Positions 1 to 6,463 are shown, numbered from the stretch's first letter. The stretch is 11,517 nucleotides of DNA from Gammaproteobacteria bacterium (GCA_003476445.1 DMUF01000095.1:1-11517); one strand, 5' to 3'. The notes: a model not told the origin generated them from the letters alone. Translations and numbers: made by a program.

Positions 1-295
1 CTACCCACTCATTCAACGACCCATCGCATCGCGATCTGGGATACCGCGAACACGACAAAACGCTTTCACTGGCTCAGAGCCTGGAAGCATCAAAAACCCA
101 GGGGAGGACCGGGACGCCGCCCAGCGTTCGGCCCGCGCCGACGACACCGCAGACGTGATACCCCTCATCCCCTAGCCCGAGATTGTTACAGACATTTCAT
201 CGTGTCAACCAAAGTATTTCGACTTTGGCGTCCACGATAACTGGTTGTTCCCCTTATCTGTTCTGTGCGGGAAACCTTGATCCTCGGCGCGCGGT
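1..295. other. Left-edge stretch with no supported gene
   Basis: I find no convincing coding sequence here. All frames are either short, lack a start, or read as arginine-rich low-plausibility peptide. A leftward 51-codon frame (168 to 13) begins at an ATG, but its purine-rich stretch abuts the start codon with no usable spacing, so I do not call it. What the region does hold is an inverted repeat at 209-228 next to a perfect TTGACA on the minus strand. It also contains the downstream flank of the leftward gene that ends at 296. Confidence 0.5.
209..228. promoter_or_regulatory. Perfect 7-bp inverted repeat beside a minus-strand TTGACA
   Basis: CCAAAGT (209-215) and ACTTTGG (222-228) are exact inverse complements around the 6-nt spacer ATTTCG. 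Immediately to the left, 203-208 reads TTGACA on the minus strand, a perfect sigma-70 -35 hexamer. No good -10 follows at 17 nt; the best match, TAACAA, sits only 14 nt away. It could be an operator or activator site for a leftward transcript beyond the window. It could equally be a weak terminator for the leftward gene ending at 296, though no T-run follows. Either role is inference. Confidence 0.3.
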
Positions 296-988
296 TCATG
301 TCTCAGCAAACGAATTGACGCGTCGATAAAGGATCGCGTTACCCGATTTTCCGACCGGCTCGATGCGGCCAGCCTGCCGCAGGCAGTAGGTCCACTGCTG
401 TCCCAGGCGTCGCCCCGCCCCCAATGCCGCGGCGACATCCGCGGTCGAGAAGGGGTCCGGCAAGGCGGATTGCAGTAAAGCAAAGAGGTCGAGTGATGAG
501 CACAGTCGCAGCGTCGCCATGACGTCGACCAGTCGCCGTTCCACCACGCGAAAAGTCTCCCGACCGCGGCGCACCGCGGGTGCCCGAAACTCATCAATGG
601 CGACCAGAACCACCTCGAGCTCGAACCCGGGGTGATCAAGCAGTTTCGGCACGCTGACCAGCTCGCGCAGCACATCCGCAAGCACGCCCCGACGCGGTGA
701 TCGTCGCGGTTTGCGCGGTCGGTCGTCATCGGGCGCGATCGGCCAATGGATGTAGCGCACCGCAGGGATGGGATGCACGAGCAGCACCCGATGGTTCTCG
801 AGCAGGACGCTCAGCTTGCGGCGAATCCGCCCGAATCCGCCGGTCTGGATCTCGACCACACGCGCTTGTGCGTCGACCAGATCCGCGACAAATCCCTCAA
901 GCGCCACCTCCTGGCGCGCGCCCGGGGACGCGTACCAATCCTTCAGCGCCCGATGCAGGGGGCTTTCGTTCAGGCTGCCGATGCTCAC
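296..988 (-). CDS. PD-(D/E)XK nuclease-like protein with C-terminal winged-helix-like domain
   Basis: About 230 residues from a GTG start at 988. The N-terminal part has the element order of PD-(D/E)XK nucleases: an N-terminal helix with Glu8 (LNESPLHRALK), Glu31 and Asp36 (EGFVADLVDA), then a strand with Glu46-x-Gln48 (VVEIQT) followed by a basic helix. An E-x-Q third motif is known from BglII, so Gln48 need not abolish activity. A basic linker (residues 88-102) leads to a mid region with the strand-like VVLVAID. Residues about 165-226 look like a winged helix, with a beta-hairpin ending in ILYRRV. I chose the GTG over a TTG at 1090 because it begins just before the conserved-looking SLNESPLH segment; its ribosome site is weak. 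It stands alone, divergent from a small beta protein, with no methylase or helicase nearby. The natural substrate is unknown; DNA processing, defence or a DNA-binding regulatory role are all possible. Confidence 0.72.
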   Translation of the reverse strand: MSIGSLNESPLHRALKDWYASPGARQEVALEGFVADLVDAQARVVEIQTGGFGRIRRKLSVLLENHRVLLVHPIPAVRYIHWPIAPDDDRPRKPRRSPRRGVLADVLRELVSVPKLLDHPGFELEVVLVAIDEFRAPAVRRGRETFRVVERRLVDVMATLRLCSSLDLFALLQSALPDPFSTADVAAALGAGRRLGQQWTYCLRQAGRIEPVGKSGNAILYRRVNSFAET

Positions 989-1052
989 CGGGTCTATGCC
1001 ATACTCGCGCTCGCGCGCTCGATGACGAGAGGCATTGCCCGCGCGCGCGCCG

Positions 1053-1069
1053 GCCGGTTGCGCACCGGC
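1053..1069. promoter_or_regulatory. Small inverted repeat in the divergent intergenic region
   Basis: GCCGGT (1053-1058) and ACCGGC (1064-1069) pair perfectly around TGCGC. It lies in the gap between the divergent genes starting at 988 and 1120, where it could be an operator for either. Surrounding alternating GC sequence (about 1031-1050) makes chance pairing likely. I see no strong -35/-10 pair in this gap. Confidence 0.2.
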
Positions 1070-1119
1070 TCCGCAGATCGATACCCCCAACCCCTCGAGA
1101 AAACATACGGAGACGCATG

Positions 1120-1416
1120 ATGAGCGCAGACGGCAGCTGGAATACCACGATCAACACGCCCATGGGCGCGCAGAACGGCACCTTGGTCCTCACCACCAGC
1201 GGTGGCGAGCTCACCGGCAAGATGGTTGGCGCGCAGGGCGAGATGGCGCTGACCGACGGCAAAGCCGACGGCAACAACCTGTCCTGGAAGGCTCAGATGA
1301 CGAGCCCGATGCCGATGACCCTCGAGTTCACCGCCACGGTCGACGGCGACAAGATCAGCGGCAACGTGAAACTTGGCATGTTCGGCAACGCGAGCTTCAG
1401 CGGCACCCGCGCCTGA
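1120..1416 (+). CDS. Small all-beta hypothetical protein (98 aa)
   Basis: No function is recognised. The 98-residue product has no signal peptide, membrane segment or cysteine, so it is probably cytosolic. It alternates short hydrophobic strands with Gly-Asn-Asp turns, as in a small beta-barrel. Two halves resemble each other: GGELTGKMVGAQGEMALT in the first and GDKISGNVKLGMFGNASFSG in the second, suggesting an internal duplication. Two adjacent ATGs exist at 1117 and 1120. I chose 1120 because GGAGA at 1109-1113 lies 6 nt upstream of it but only 3 nt from the first. The open frame extends far upstream, but that extension is arginine- and alanine-rich and antisense to the neighbouring gene, so it is not credible. 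Similar short proteins are, from memory, annotated as hypothetical in proteobacteria. Confidence 0.8.
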   Translation: MSADGSWNTTINTPMGAQNGTLVLTTSGGELTGKMVGAQGEMALTDGKADGNNLSWKAQMTSPMPMTLEFTATVDGDKISGNVKLGMFGNASFSGTRA

Positions 1417-1433
1417 GTCAGCGACCGCGTTCT

Positions 1434-1473
1434 GCAGCACCGGGTCCGACTGCTCAGCCGGACTCGGGGCTGC
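1434..1473. terminator. Strong hairpin between convergent genes, likely bidirectional terminator
   Basis: Bases 1434-1448 pair with 1459-1473 around a 10-nt loop (ACTGCTCAGC). The stem is 15 positions long with one A/G mismatch (1439/1468) and one G-T pair (1443/1464). It begins 18 nt after the stop of the rightward gene and 8 nt after the stop of the leftward symporter gene. Neither strand shows a T-tract after the stem, so it is not a canonical intrinsic terminator. It could stop transcription with Rho or protect the 3' ends. Confidence 0.5.
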
Positions 1474-1480
1474 CCTACCT

Positions 1481-2935
1481 TCAGCCGACATCCACAGCCT
1501 GGTCCGTTGCCTGATGACCAACCGGCGGCGTGTACTGCCCCGGCGCGCCGATCACTCCACCAACAATCATGCCCACGGTGCTCGCCACAAGCCCGAAGAG
1601 ATGAGGCTCGACCACGGCCTCGGGAACCAGCGCTTCCGAGAGCAGCCAGACACCCAACCCTAGCCCAATGGAAAGGCTCGCCCCGAGATTGTTCGCCCGG
1701 CGCCAAAAAAGACCCGCGACCAGCGGAACGAACGCGCCCGCCAGCGTGATCCGATAGGCATTCTCGACCATCTGATGAATGGAGTCCGAGGTCGACAGCG
1801 CATAGCCGAGCACCAGCAGCGCAAAGCCAATCACCGAGCCACGCGTGGCGCGCAGCATTTGCCGATCGTTCATGCGCGGCAGGAACCCTCGCAGCACATT
1901 TTCCGAAAACGTGACCGCGGGCGCGAGCAGCGTGCCGGAAGCGGTGCTCATGATCACCGACAGGAGTGCGCCGAAGAACACCACCTGGGCGAAGAAGGGC
2001 ATGTGGTTCACGACCAGATGCGGCAGGATCAGCTGGGAATCCGATTCCAGATAGCGCGCAACCAGGTCGGGATCGATGAGCGTGGCGGAGTAGGCGAGGA
2101 AGAGCGGGACGGCGGCAAAGAGAAAGTAGGAGGCGCCGCCAAGCGCCGTGCCCCAGACCGCGATGCGCTCATTTCGTGAGGAATTGACCCGCTGGAATAC
2201 ATCCTGCTGCGGGATCGACCCCAACGCCATCGTGACGAGCGCCGCAACCCATGACAGCAGATCAATGGGGTCGAGGGTTGGCAGCCACTCGAGCTTGCCG
2301 TCCGCTGCCGCCTTGGCAAAGACCACGCCTGGTCCCCCGGCCAACTCTCCCGCATACCAGGCAACGTAGAGCAGCCCGAGCACAATGATGATCATCTGCA
2401 CGAGCGTCGTGAGCGCGACCGACCACATTCCTCCGAGCAGGGTATAGGCGAGCACCACCAGCGAGCCGATAACGATACCCGTCTCGCGATCGATCACGCC
2501 GTCAGATAACACATTGAAGACGACGCCGAGCGCCATCATCTGCGCGCTCACCCAGCCGAGGTAGGACACGACGATGCAAAGCGAAAGAACCACCTCGACC
2601 GAGCGGTTGTAGCGCGCGCGAAAGAAATCACCGAGCGTGAGCAGATTTTTCCGATACAGAGGTCGGGCGAAGAGAAGCCCGAAGAGGATGAGACAGAGCG
2701 ACGCACCCAGCGGGTCGGAGATCAGCCCTCGAGCCCCCTCTTGAATGAAGGTCGCGGAAATGCCAAGCACTGTTTCCGCGCCGAACCAGGTGGCAAAGAC
2801 CATCGCCAGCACGAAGATGAAGGGCAGGTTGCGTCCCGCCACGATGTAGTCGCGCGCATCGTGCACACGCGTCGCGGCATAGACACCAATACCAATGGAA
2901 ACGGCCAGATAGCCAACGACGAGCCACAGCAGCAT
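1481..2935 (-). CDS. Sodium:solute symporter (SSS / SLC5 family)
   Basis: Inner-membrane secondary transporter of 484 residues, close to the family norm, probably with 12-14 membrane helices. It is expected to couple inward Na+ flow to uptake of a small solute. Helix 1 starts at the N-terminus. The conserved early stretch RNLPFIFVLAMVFATWFGAE (35-54) is followed by LGGMWSVALTTLVQ (167-180), the family signature region QQDVFQRVNSSRNE (243-256), and MSTASGTLLAPA (329-340), whose hydroxyl residues occupy the place of the Na2 ion site. The C-terminus ends in a short polar tail. The ATG at 2935 is preceded by a G-rich ribosome site (GGGGG) about 6 nt upstream. It follows the serine hydrolase on the same strand after 69 nt, so the two may be cotranscribed, although a TAGAAT element in the gap suggests its own promoter. 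Substrate cannot be told; proline, pantothenate, acetate and sugar carriers share this fold. Confidence 0.92.
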   Translation of the reverse strand: MLLWLVVGYLAVSIGIGVYAATRVHDARDYIVAGRNLPFIFVLAMVFATWFGAETVLGISATFIQEGARGLISDPLGASLCLILFGLLFARPLYRKNLLTLGDFFRARYNRSVEVVLSLCIVVSYLGWVSAQMMALGVVFNVLSDGVIDRETGIVIGSLVVLAYTLLGGMWSVALTTLVQMIIIVLGLLYVAWYAGELAGGPGVVFAKAAADGKLEWLPTLDPIDLLSWVAALVTMALGSIPQQDVFQRVNSSRNERIAVWGTALGGASYFLFAAVPLFLAYSATLIDPDLVARYLESDSQLILPHLVVNHMPFFAQVVFFGALLSVIMSTASGTLLAPAVTFSENVLRGFLPRMNDRQMLRATRGSVIGFALLVLGYALSTSDSIHQMVENAYRITLAGAFVPLVAGLFWRRANNLGASLSIGLGLGVWLLSEALVPEAVVEPHLFGLVASTVGMIVGGVIGAPGQYTPPVGHQATDQAVDVG

Positions 2936-2977
2936 GAGAAACCCCCGATCGCGGTGACAACGCGCGCCTCAGTCGAG

Positions 2978-2983
2978 ATTCTA
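2978..2983 (-). promoter_or_regulatory. Candidate -10 element for the symporter gene
   Basis: The minus strand reads TAGAAT here, a 5/6 match to TATAAT, 42 nt before the ATG, which would give a leader of about 35 nt. The best -35 (CTGATA, 4/6) lies 19 nt upstream, which is a long spacer, so the promoter is tentative. Confidence 0.3.
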
Positions 2984-3004
2984 ACGCGCTTGTTGCGCCG
3001 TGTA

Positions 3005-4204
3005 TCAGTCCCGGGACGCCTGATCGCGCGACGCCTGGCGACAAAGATCTGCGGCAAGGGTTGACAAGGCAACACCACGGGCAGCCTCCCGAACCGAATT
3101 CCGGTCGTGCCCGCCCGTTAGAAACACGAAGGACACGCCTGTCGCCGGGTCCGCCCACGCGATTTGCCCGCCAGCGCCGTTATGCCCCAGCGCCAGCGCT
3201 GAGTTACCGCGACCAAACCCACGCCAGGTGCGCGTCTCATCGCCCGCCACGACGATACCAAGTCCGCGATTGGCGAGCCGATTGAATAACGGGTCGCGAA
3301 AATCACCGGTTCTCACTCGCCTTACCGAAGCGCGCTGCGCATCGGACCAGAGCACGCGCCCCTGGAGCCCTCCCGCAAGAACCGCCTGCCAGAATCGCGC
3401 GAGTTCGCTCGCTGAGGTGACCGCTCCACCGCCGGGGATACCCACCTGCCGGATGGCGGGATCATTGAAGCTTTGGATGGCATCTTCGGTCACCTCGGTT
3501 AACAGGGGTGGCGGAATGCCGAGACGAGCATAGTCGTGCGGCGTGAGTGCAACCCCGACCAGCTGACAGGGGACCACACGTTCATGCGCCGGCAACGGCG
3601 ACCCGAGATAGAGATCGACAAGGTGCAGGGGCCCGAGTACTTCCTCGCGTACGAACTGCGAGAACGCTCGACCGCTGCGACGTTCGATGATTTCCGCAAG
3701 TACCCACATGGCTGACGTGGGGTGATACTCATAGCGCGAACCCGGTGTCCAGGTCAGGCGCCACTGCTGCCACCGCGCGTTACGTCGGTCAGGATCCAGC
3801 CAATCCAGCGGGCGGAACGGGGCGTGAGGAAATCCAGCGGTGTGCGTTAACAGCTGTTCCACCGTGACCGTGTCTTTGCCGTGAGTTGCGAACGCCGGAA
3901 TGATGTCGCTGACACGCTCGTCTTCCGCAAGCTGCCCAGAATCCAGCAGAAGCCAGACCGCGGCGGCCGTGATCGCCTTGGTCGCGGAAAAGACGCTGTA
4001 GAGCTGCTCTGGTTTCGAGGCGCCAAAGTCGGCGGAAAACACCACGGCGCCATCGCGTGCCAGCGCGAGCTGCGCTGCCGGCAGACCCGCCGTCTCCACC
4101 TCCTGCGTCGCGCGCTGCAATAGTTGCTCCACACCCGCGGGATCCAGCCCCGCTGCGACAATGCGGTCGTTGGCGGCGCTGTCGAGCAGAGCATGCAGCT
4201 TCAT
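3005..4204 (-). CDS. Serine hydrolase, class C beta-lactamase / esterase-like fold
   Basis: 399-residue protein of the large beta-lactamase-related family that includes EstB-type esterases, DD-peptidases and many uncharacterised hydrolases. The nucleophile motif is Ser73-Ala-Thr-Lys76 (SVFSATK). The supporting LLTHTAGF is at 119-126. The second motif is Tyr160-His-Pro rather than the usual Tyr-x-Asn (YHPTSAMW), and the third is His341-Asn-Gly (GHNGAGGQ) in place of Lys-Thr-Gly. These features favour an esterase or amidase over an antibiotic-hydrolysing enzyme. No signal peptide is visible, so it is likely cytoplasmic. The ATG at 4204 has GAGGAG 7 nt upstream; the frame stays open upstream but without coding character. 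The last residues are a near-duplication, ASRDQASRD. Its downstream neighbour is a symporter, raising the possibility that it acts on an imported ester or amide. Confidence 0.9.
   Translation of the reverse strand: MKLHALLDSAANDRIVAAGLDPAGVEQLLQRATQEVETAGLPAAQLALARDGAVVFSADFGASKPEQLYSVFSATKAITAAAVWLLLDSGQLAEDERVSDIIPAFATHGKDTVTVEQLLTHTAGFPHAPFRPLDWLDPDRRNARWQQWRLTWTPGSRYEYHPTSAMWVLAEIIERRSGRAFSQFVREEVLGPLHLVDLYLGSPLPAHERVVPCQLVGVALTPHDYARLGIPPPLLTEVTEDAIQSFNDPAIRQVGIPGGGAVTSASELARFWQAVLAGGLQGRVLWSDAQRASVRRVRTGDFRDPLFNRLANRGLGIVVAGDETRTWRGFGRGNSALALGHNGAGGQIAWADPATGVSFVFLTGGHDRNSVREAARGVALSTLAADLCRQASRDQASRD
3008..3037. repeat. 15-bp imperfect tandem duplication at the 3' end of the serine hydrolase gene
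   Basis: Two adjacent 15-nt units (3008-3022 and 3023-3037) agree at 12 of 15 positions and share GACGCCTG at the right end. They encode the repeated QASRD at the protein's C-terminus, so the duplication keeps the frame. It looks like a slippage product in a tolerant tail. Confidence 0.5.
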
Positions 4205-4308
4205 CGGAACACTCCTCACAGGGGACATCACGAGACCGGGGTCGTCCCCATCTTTGCAGAGCGGTCGCCAAGGGCGCAAACACGCGGTCCCTGCCAGCAG
4301 CCCGCGAA

Positions 4309-4338
4309 TTGGTGAGCGCGCGGTGCGGACGTTATGAT
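4309..4338 (+). promoter_or_regulatory. Sigma-70-like promoter for the cysteine-synthase-like gene
   Basis: TTGGTG (4309-4314) and TATGAT (4333-4338, 5/6 to consensus) are separated by 18 nt. Transcription would begin near 4345. An in-frame ATG at 4334 falls inside the -10 element and would be absent from this transcript, which supports the GTG at 4373 as the true start. Confidence 0.45.
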
Positions 4339-4372
4339 CCGGCGCACGTGTCTTAAGAAACGAGGGTTCGGC

Positions 4373-5350
4373 GTGGAGATCAAGGCAGGCTTCGCGGGTT
4401 CGGTGGGCAACACGCCGCTGATCCGGCTCGAAGGGCTTTCGGCCGAAACGGGCTGCGAGATCCTCGGCAAAGCCGAGTTCATGAATCCTGGCGGGTCGGT
4501 CAAGGATCGTGCCGCGCTGTGGATGGTTGTTGATCACGAGCAGTCCGGGGCTCTCAAGCCCGGCGGCATCGTCGTTGAAGGTACGGCGGGCAATACCGGC
4601 ATCGGGCTCGCACACGTCTGTAACGCCCGCGGCTACGGCTGCGTGATCTTCATGCCGGACACCCAGTCCCGGGAGAAGGTCGAACTGCTGCGCACGCTGG
4701 GTGCCGAGGTCCGGTTGTTCCCCGCTGTCCCCTACGCCAACCCGGAAAACTACCAGCATCAGGCGGGTCGCTATGCGGCTTCCCTGCCGAACGCGGTCTG
4801 GGCGAATCAATTCGACAATCTCGCCAACCGTCGAGCGCATGAGGAAACCACGGGGCCTGAGATCTGGCGGCAGACCGATGGTCGCGTGGATGCGTTTGTC
4901 GCCGCTGTCGGCACCGGCGGGACGCTGGCCGGCGTTGGTCGCTACCTCAAATCACGCCGCAAGGACGTCGAGATTGTTCTCGCCGACCCCATGGGCAGCG
5001 CGCTGTTTAACTGGGTAAAGCACGGTCGTGCGGAGATGAGCCCGGGGCCTTCAATCACCGAAGGTATTGGCAACTCTCGCGTTACCCAGAATCTCGCGGG
5101 CGCCGAGATCGACGATGCCGTCCAGGTGACCGACCAGGAGATGGTGCACATGGTGTATCGACTGCTGCGGGAGGAAGGCTGGTTCTTCGGCTCGAGCACC
5201 GGCATCAACCTGTGTGCAGCCGTCGCGACCGCGCGTCGGCTCGGCCCGGGGCATACCATCGTGTCCATTCTCTGCGACACCGGCGCGAAGTATCAGTCGC
5301 GCCTCTTCAACGGCGAGTTTCTGGCAGCAAAGGGGCTTCGTACCGACTGA
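4373..5350 (+). CDS. cysK: Cysteine synthase family PLP enzyme (CysK-like)
   Basis: 325-residue fold-type II PLP enzyme, expected to replace the acetyl group of O-acetylserine with sulfide to make cysteine in the cytoplasm. Lys44 in NPGGSVKDRAA is the Schiff-base lysine. The substrate loop is EGTAGNTGIG (69-78), with Ala where classical CysK has Ser (TSGNTG). The phosphate-binding GTGGT is at 180-184, and GSSTG (273-277) contacts the PLP ring. Segments such as ANQFDNLANRRAHEETTGPE and ADPMGSALFNWVKHG match, as I recall, the longer alphaproteobacterial-type 'cysteine synthase A' branch rather than the enterobacterial enzyme. The GTG start is chosen because GAGGG lies 6 nt upstream and the alternative ATG (4334) is inside the promoter. 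It is cotranscribed with the dehydrogenase 32 nt downstream. Use of another beta-substituted serine is possible. Confidence 0.88.
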   Translation: MEIKAGFAGSVGNTPLIRLEGLSAETGCEILGKAEFMNPGGSVKDRAALWMVVDHEQSGALKPGGIVVEGTAGNTGIGLAHVCNARGYGCVIFMPDTQSREKVELLRTLGAEVRLFPAVPYANPENYQHQAGRYAASLPNAVWANQFDNLANRRAHEETTGPEIWRQTDGRVDAFVAAVGTGGTLAGVGRYLKSRRKDVEIVLADPMGSALFNWVKHGRAEMSPGPSITEGIGNSRVTQNLAGAEIDDAVQVTDQEMVHMVYRLLREEGWFFGSSTGINLCAAVATARRLGPGHTIVSILCDTGAKYQSRLFNGEFLAAKGLRTD

Positions 5351-5382
5351 ACAGCGGCGATATGCCGCGGGGGAACAGCAAC

Positions 5383-6444
5383 ATGACCATGACCATGGAC
5401 GCAGCCGACCTGCGCAGGTTCGTGACCACGCTCTTTGAACGCACCGGCGCAACGACGGATGTCGCCGCCGAGGTCGCTGATCATCTGGTTATGGCCAACC
5501 TGAAAGGCCACGACTCCCATGGCGTCGGCATGATTCCCGCCTATGTCGCCAATATCCGCGCCGGCCATCTCGATGTGCAGGCTCATGGTCGCCTCGCGCG
5601 CGATAGCGGCGCCGTGCTCCTCGTCGACGGCGAGATGGGTTTTGGCCAGATGATCGGGCGCGAAGCAACCGACCTCGCGCTTGATCGGGTTCGATCCACG
5701 GGGGTCGTCTGCGTTGGTGTGCGTAACTGTCACCACCTCGGCCGGATCGGCACCTATGGCGAACTGTGCGGTCGCGCCGGCTACGTCTCCGTGCACTTCG
5801 TGAACGTGGTCGGGCACGCGCCCCAGGTGTCCCCCTTTGGCGGCCGCGATCGACGCATGACCACCAACCCCTTCTGCTGTGTCGTACCGCGGGAAGGCCA
5901 CGAACCCCTGGTGCTCGACATGGCCACGAGCGCGATCGCGCTGGGCAAGGTACGCGTCGCTTATATGAAGGGGGACAGCGTCCCTGAGGGTGCCCTGGTC
6001 GATCATGAGGGACGCCCGACCACCGATCCGGCGGTGATGTACCGTGAGCCCTTCGGCGCGCTCGGTCCTTTTGGTGGGCACAAGGGTTATGGACTCGCAG
6101 TCATGTGCGAACTGTTGGGCGGCGCCCTCGCCGGCGAGTGGACCGCTCAGCCTGGCAGGCCGCGCGTCGGCACCATCGTCAATCACATGCTGATGTTCGT
6201 GCTTGATCCGGCCGCATTCGGGGGGCTGGAGGGGTTTCGGTCAGAGGTGGAGGCCATGACCGAGTTCCTGCACTCGACCACGCCAGCGGTCGGGCACGAT
6301 CGCGTTCGCGTGCCCGGAGAGCCGGAGCTCGAAACCCTCGCTCTGCGCAGCCGCGAGGGCATCCCCATCGACGACAACACCTGGGCCGGTATCCGCAGGG
6401 CAGCGGGTCTCGCCGGGCTTGCGGAGTCTGAGATCCCGGTCTGA
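5383..6444 (+). CDS. Ldh2-family malate/L-lactate/sulfolactate-type dehydrogenase
   Basis: 353-residue NAD(P)-dependent 2-hydroxyacid dehydrogenase of the Ldh2/MDH2 superfamily, which has its own fold unrelated to classical Rossmann lactate dehydrogenases. Visible signatures are GHDSHGVGMIPAYV (42-55), the catalytic-histidine region RNCHHLGRIGTYGE (114-127), TNPFCCVVPR (161-170), LDMATSAIALGKV (178-190) and GHKGYGLAVMCELLGGALAG (232-251). Members reduce or oxidise malate, lactate, (S)-sulfolactate, ureidoglycolate or delta1-piperideine-2-carboxylate, and sequence reading alone does not decide among these. The ATG at 5383 has GGGGGA 8 nt upstream. The frame is open upstream into the preceding gene and another ATG sits at 5362, but family members begin near the chosen site. 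It is the second gene of a pair with the CysK-like enzyme, and it ends tail to tail, 15 nt from the leftward hydrolase gene. Confidence 0.88.
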   Translation: MTMTMDAADLRRFVTTLFERTGATTDVAAEVADHLVMANLKGHDSHGVGMIPAYVANIRAGHLDVQAHGRLARDSGAVLLVDGEMGFGQMIGREATDLALDRVRSTGVVCVGVRNCHHLGRIGTYGELCGRAGYVSVHFVNVVGHAPQVSPFGGRDRRMTTNPFCCVVPREGHEPLVLDMATSAIALGKVRVAYMKGDSVPEGALVDHEGRPTTDPAVMYREPFGALGPFGGHKGYGLAVMCELLGGALAGEWTAQPGRPRVGTIVNHMLMFVLDPAAFGGLEGFRSEVEAMTEFLHSTTPAVGHDRVRVPGEPELETLALRSREGIPIDDNTWAGIRRAAGLAGLAESEIPV

Positions 6445-6463
6445 CCAGGCACCAACCGGTCAG
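6441..6463. terminator. Short inverted repeat spanning both convergent stops
   Basis: CTGACC (6441-6446) pairs exactly with GGTCAG (6458-6463) around an 11-nt loop. Each arm contains a stop codon: the TGA of the rightward dehydrogenase (6442-6444) and that of the leftward hydrolase (6460-6462). There is no T-tract. It may be a weak bidirectional terminator or chance. Confidence 0.2.

Noticed and set aside
13..168. A 51-codon leftward open frame with an ATG at 168
   Set aside because: The product is serine-, arginine- and alanine-rich with no recognisable pattern, and the purine run abuts the start without spacing. Chance is the simpler explanation.
1..234. Rightward open frame running in from the left edge
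   Set aside because: It has no start in the window and yields an arginine-rich run in the middle that does not resemble any family I know.
697..1119. Upstream extension of the small beta protein gene
   Set aside because: It is antisense to the nuclease-like gene and arginine/alanine-rich, while a good ribosome site precedes the ATG at 1120.
994..1521. Leftward 175-codon frame antisense to the small beta protein
   Set aside because: High-GC antisense shadow without family features; the sense strand gives a coherent protein with a ribosome site.
4205..4372. A sulfur riboswitch or attenuator before the CysK-like gene
   Set aside because: Only a 4-bp GGGG/CCCC hairpin at 4238-4249 is visible; it lies upstream of the proposed promoter and does not match a known riboswitch core.
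4205..4840. Upstream in-frame extension of the serine hydrolase
   Set aside because: It overlaps the CysK-like gene on the opposite strand, shows no domain, and GAGGAG marks the ATG at 4204.
5293..6186. Leftward 297-codon frame across the dehydrogenase gene
   Set aside because: Antisense shadow of the Ldh2 gene; histidine- and glycine-rich product with no motif, whereas the sense frame has all family signatures.
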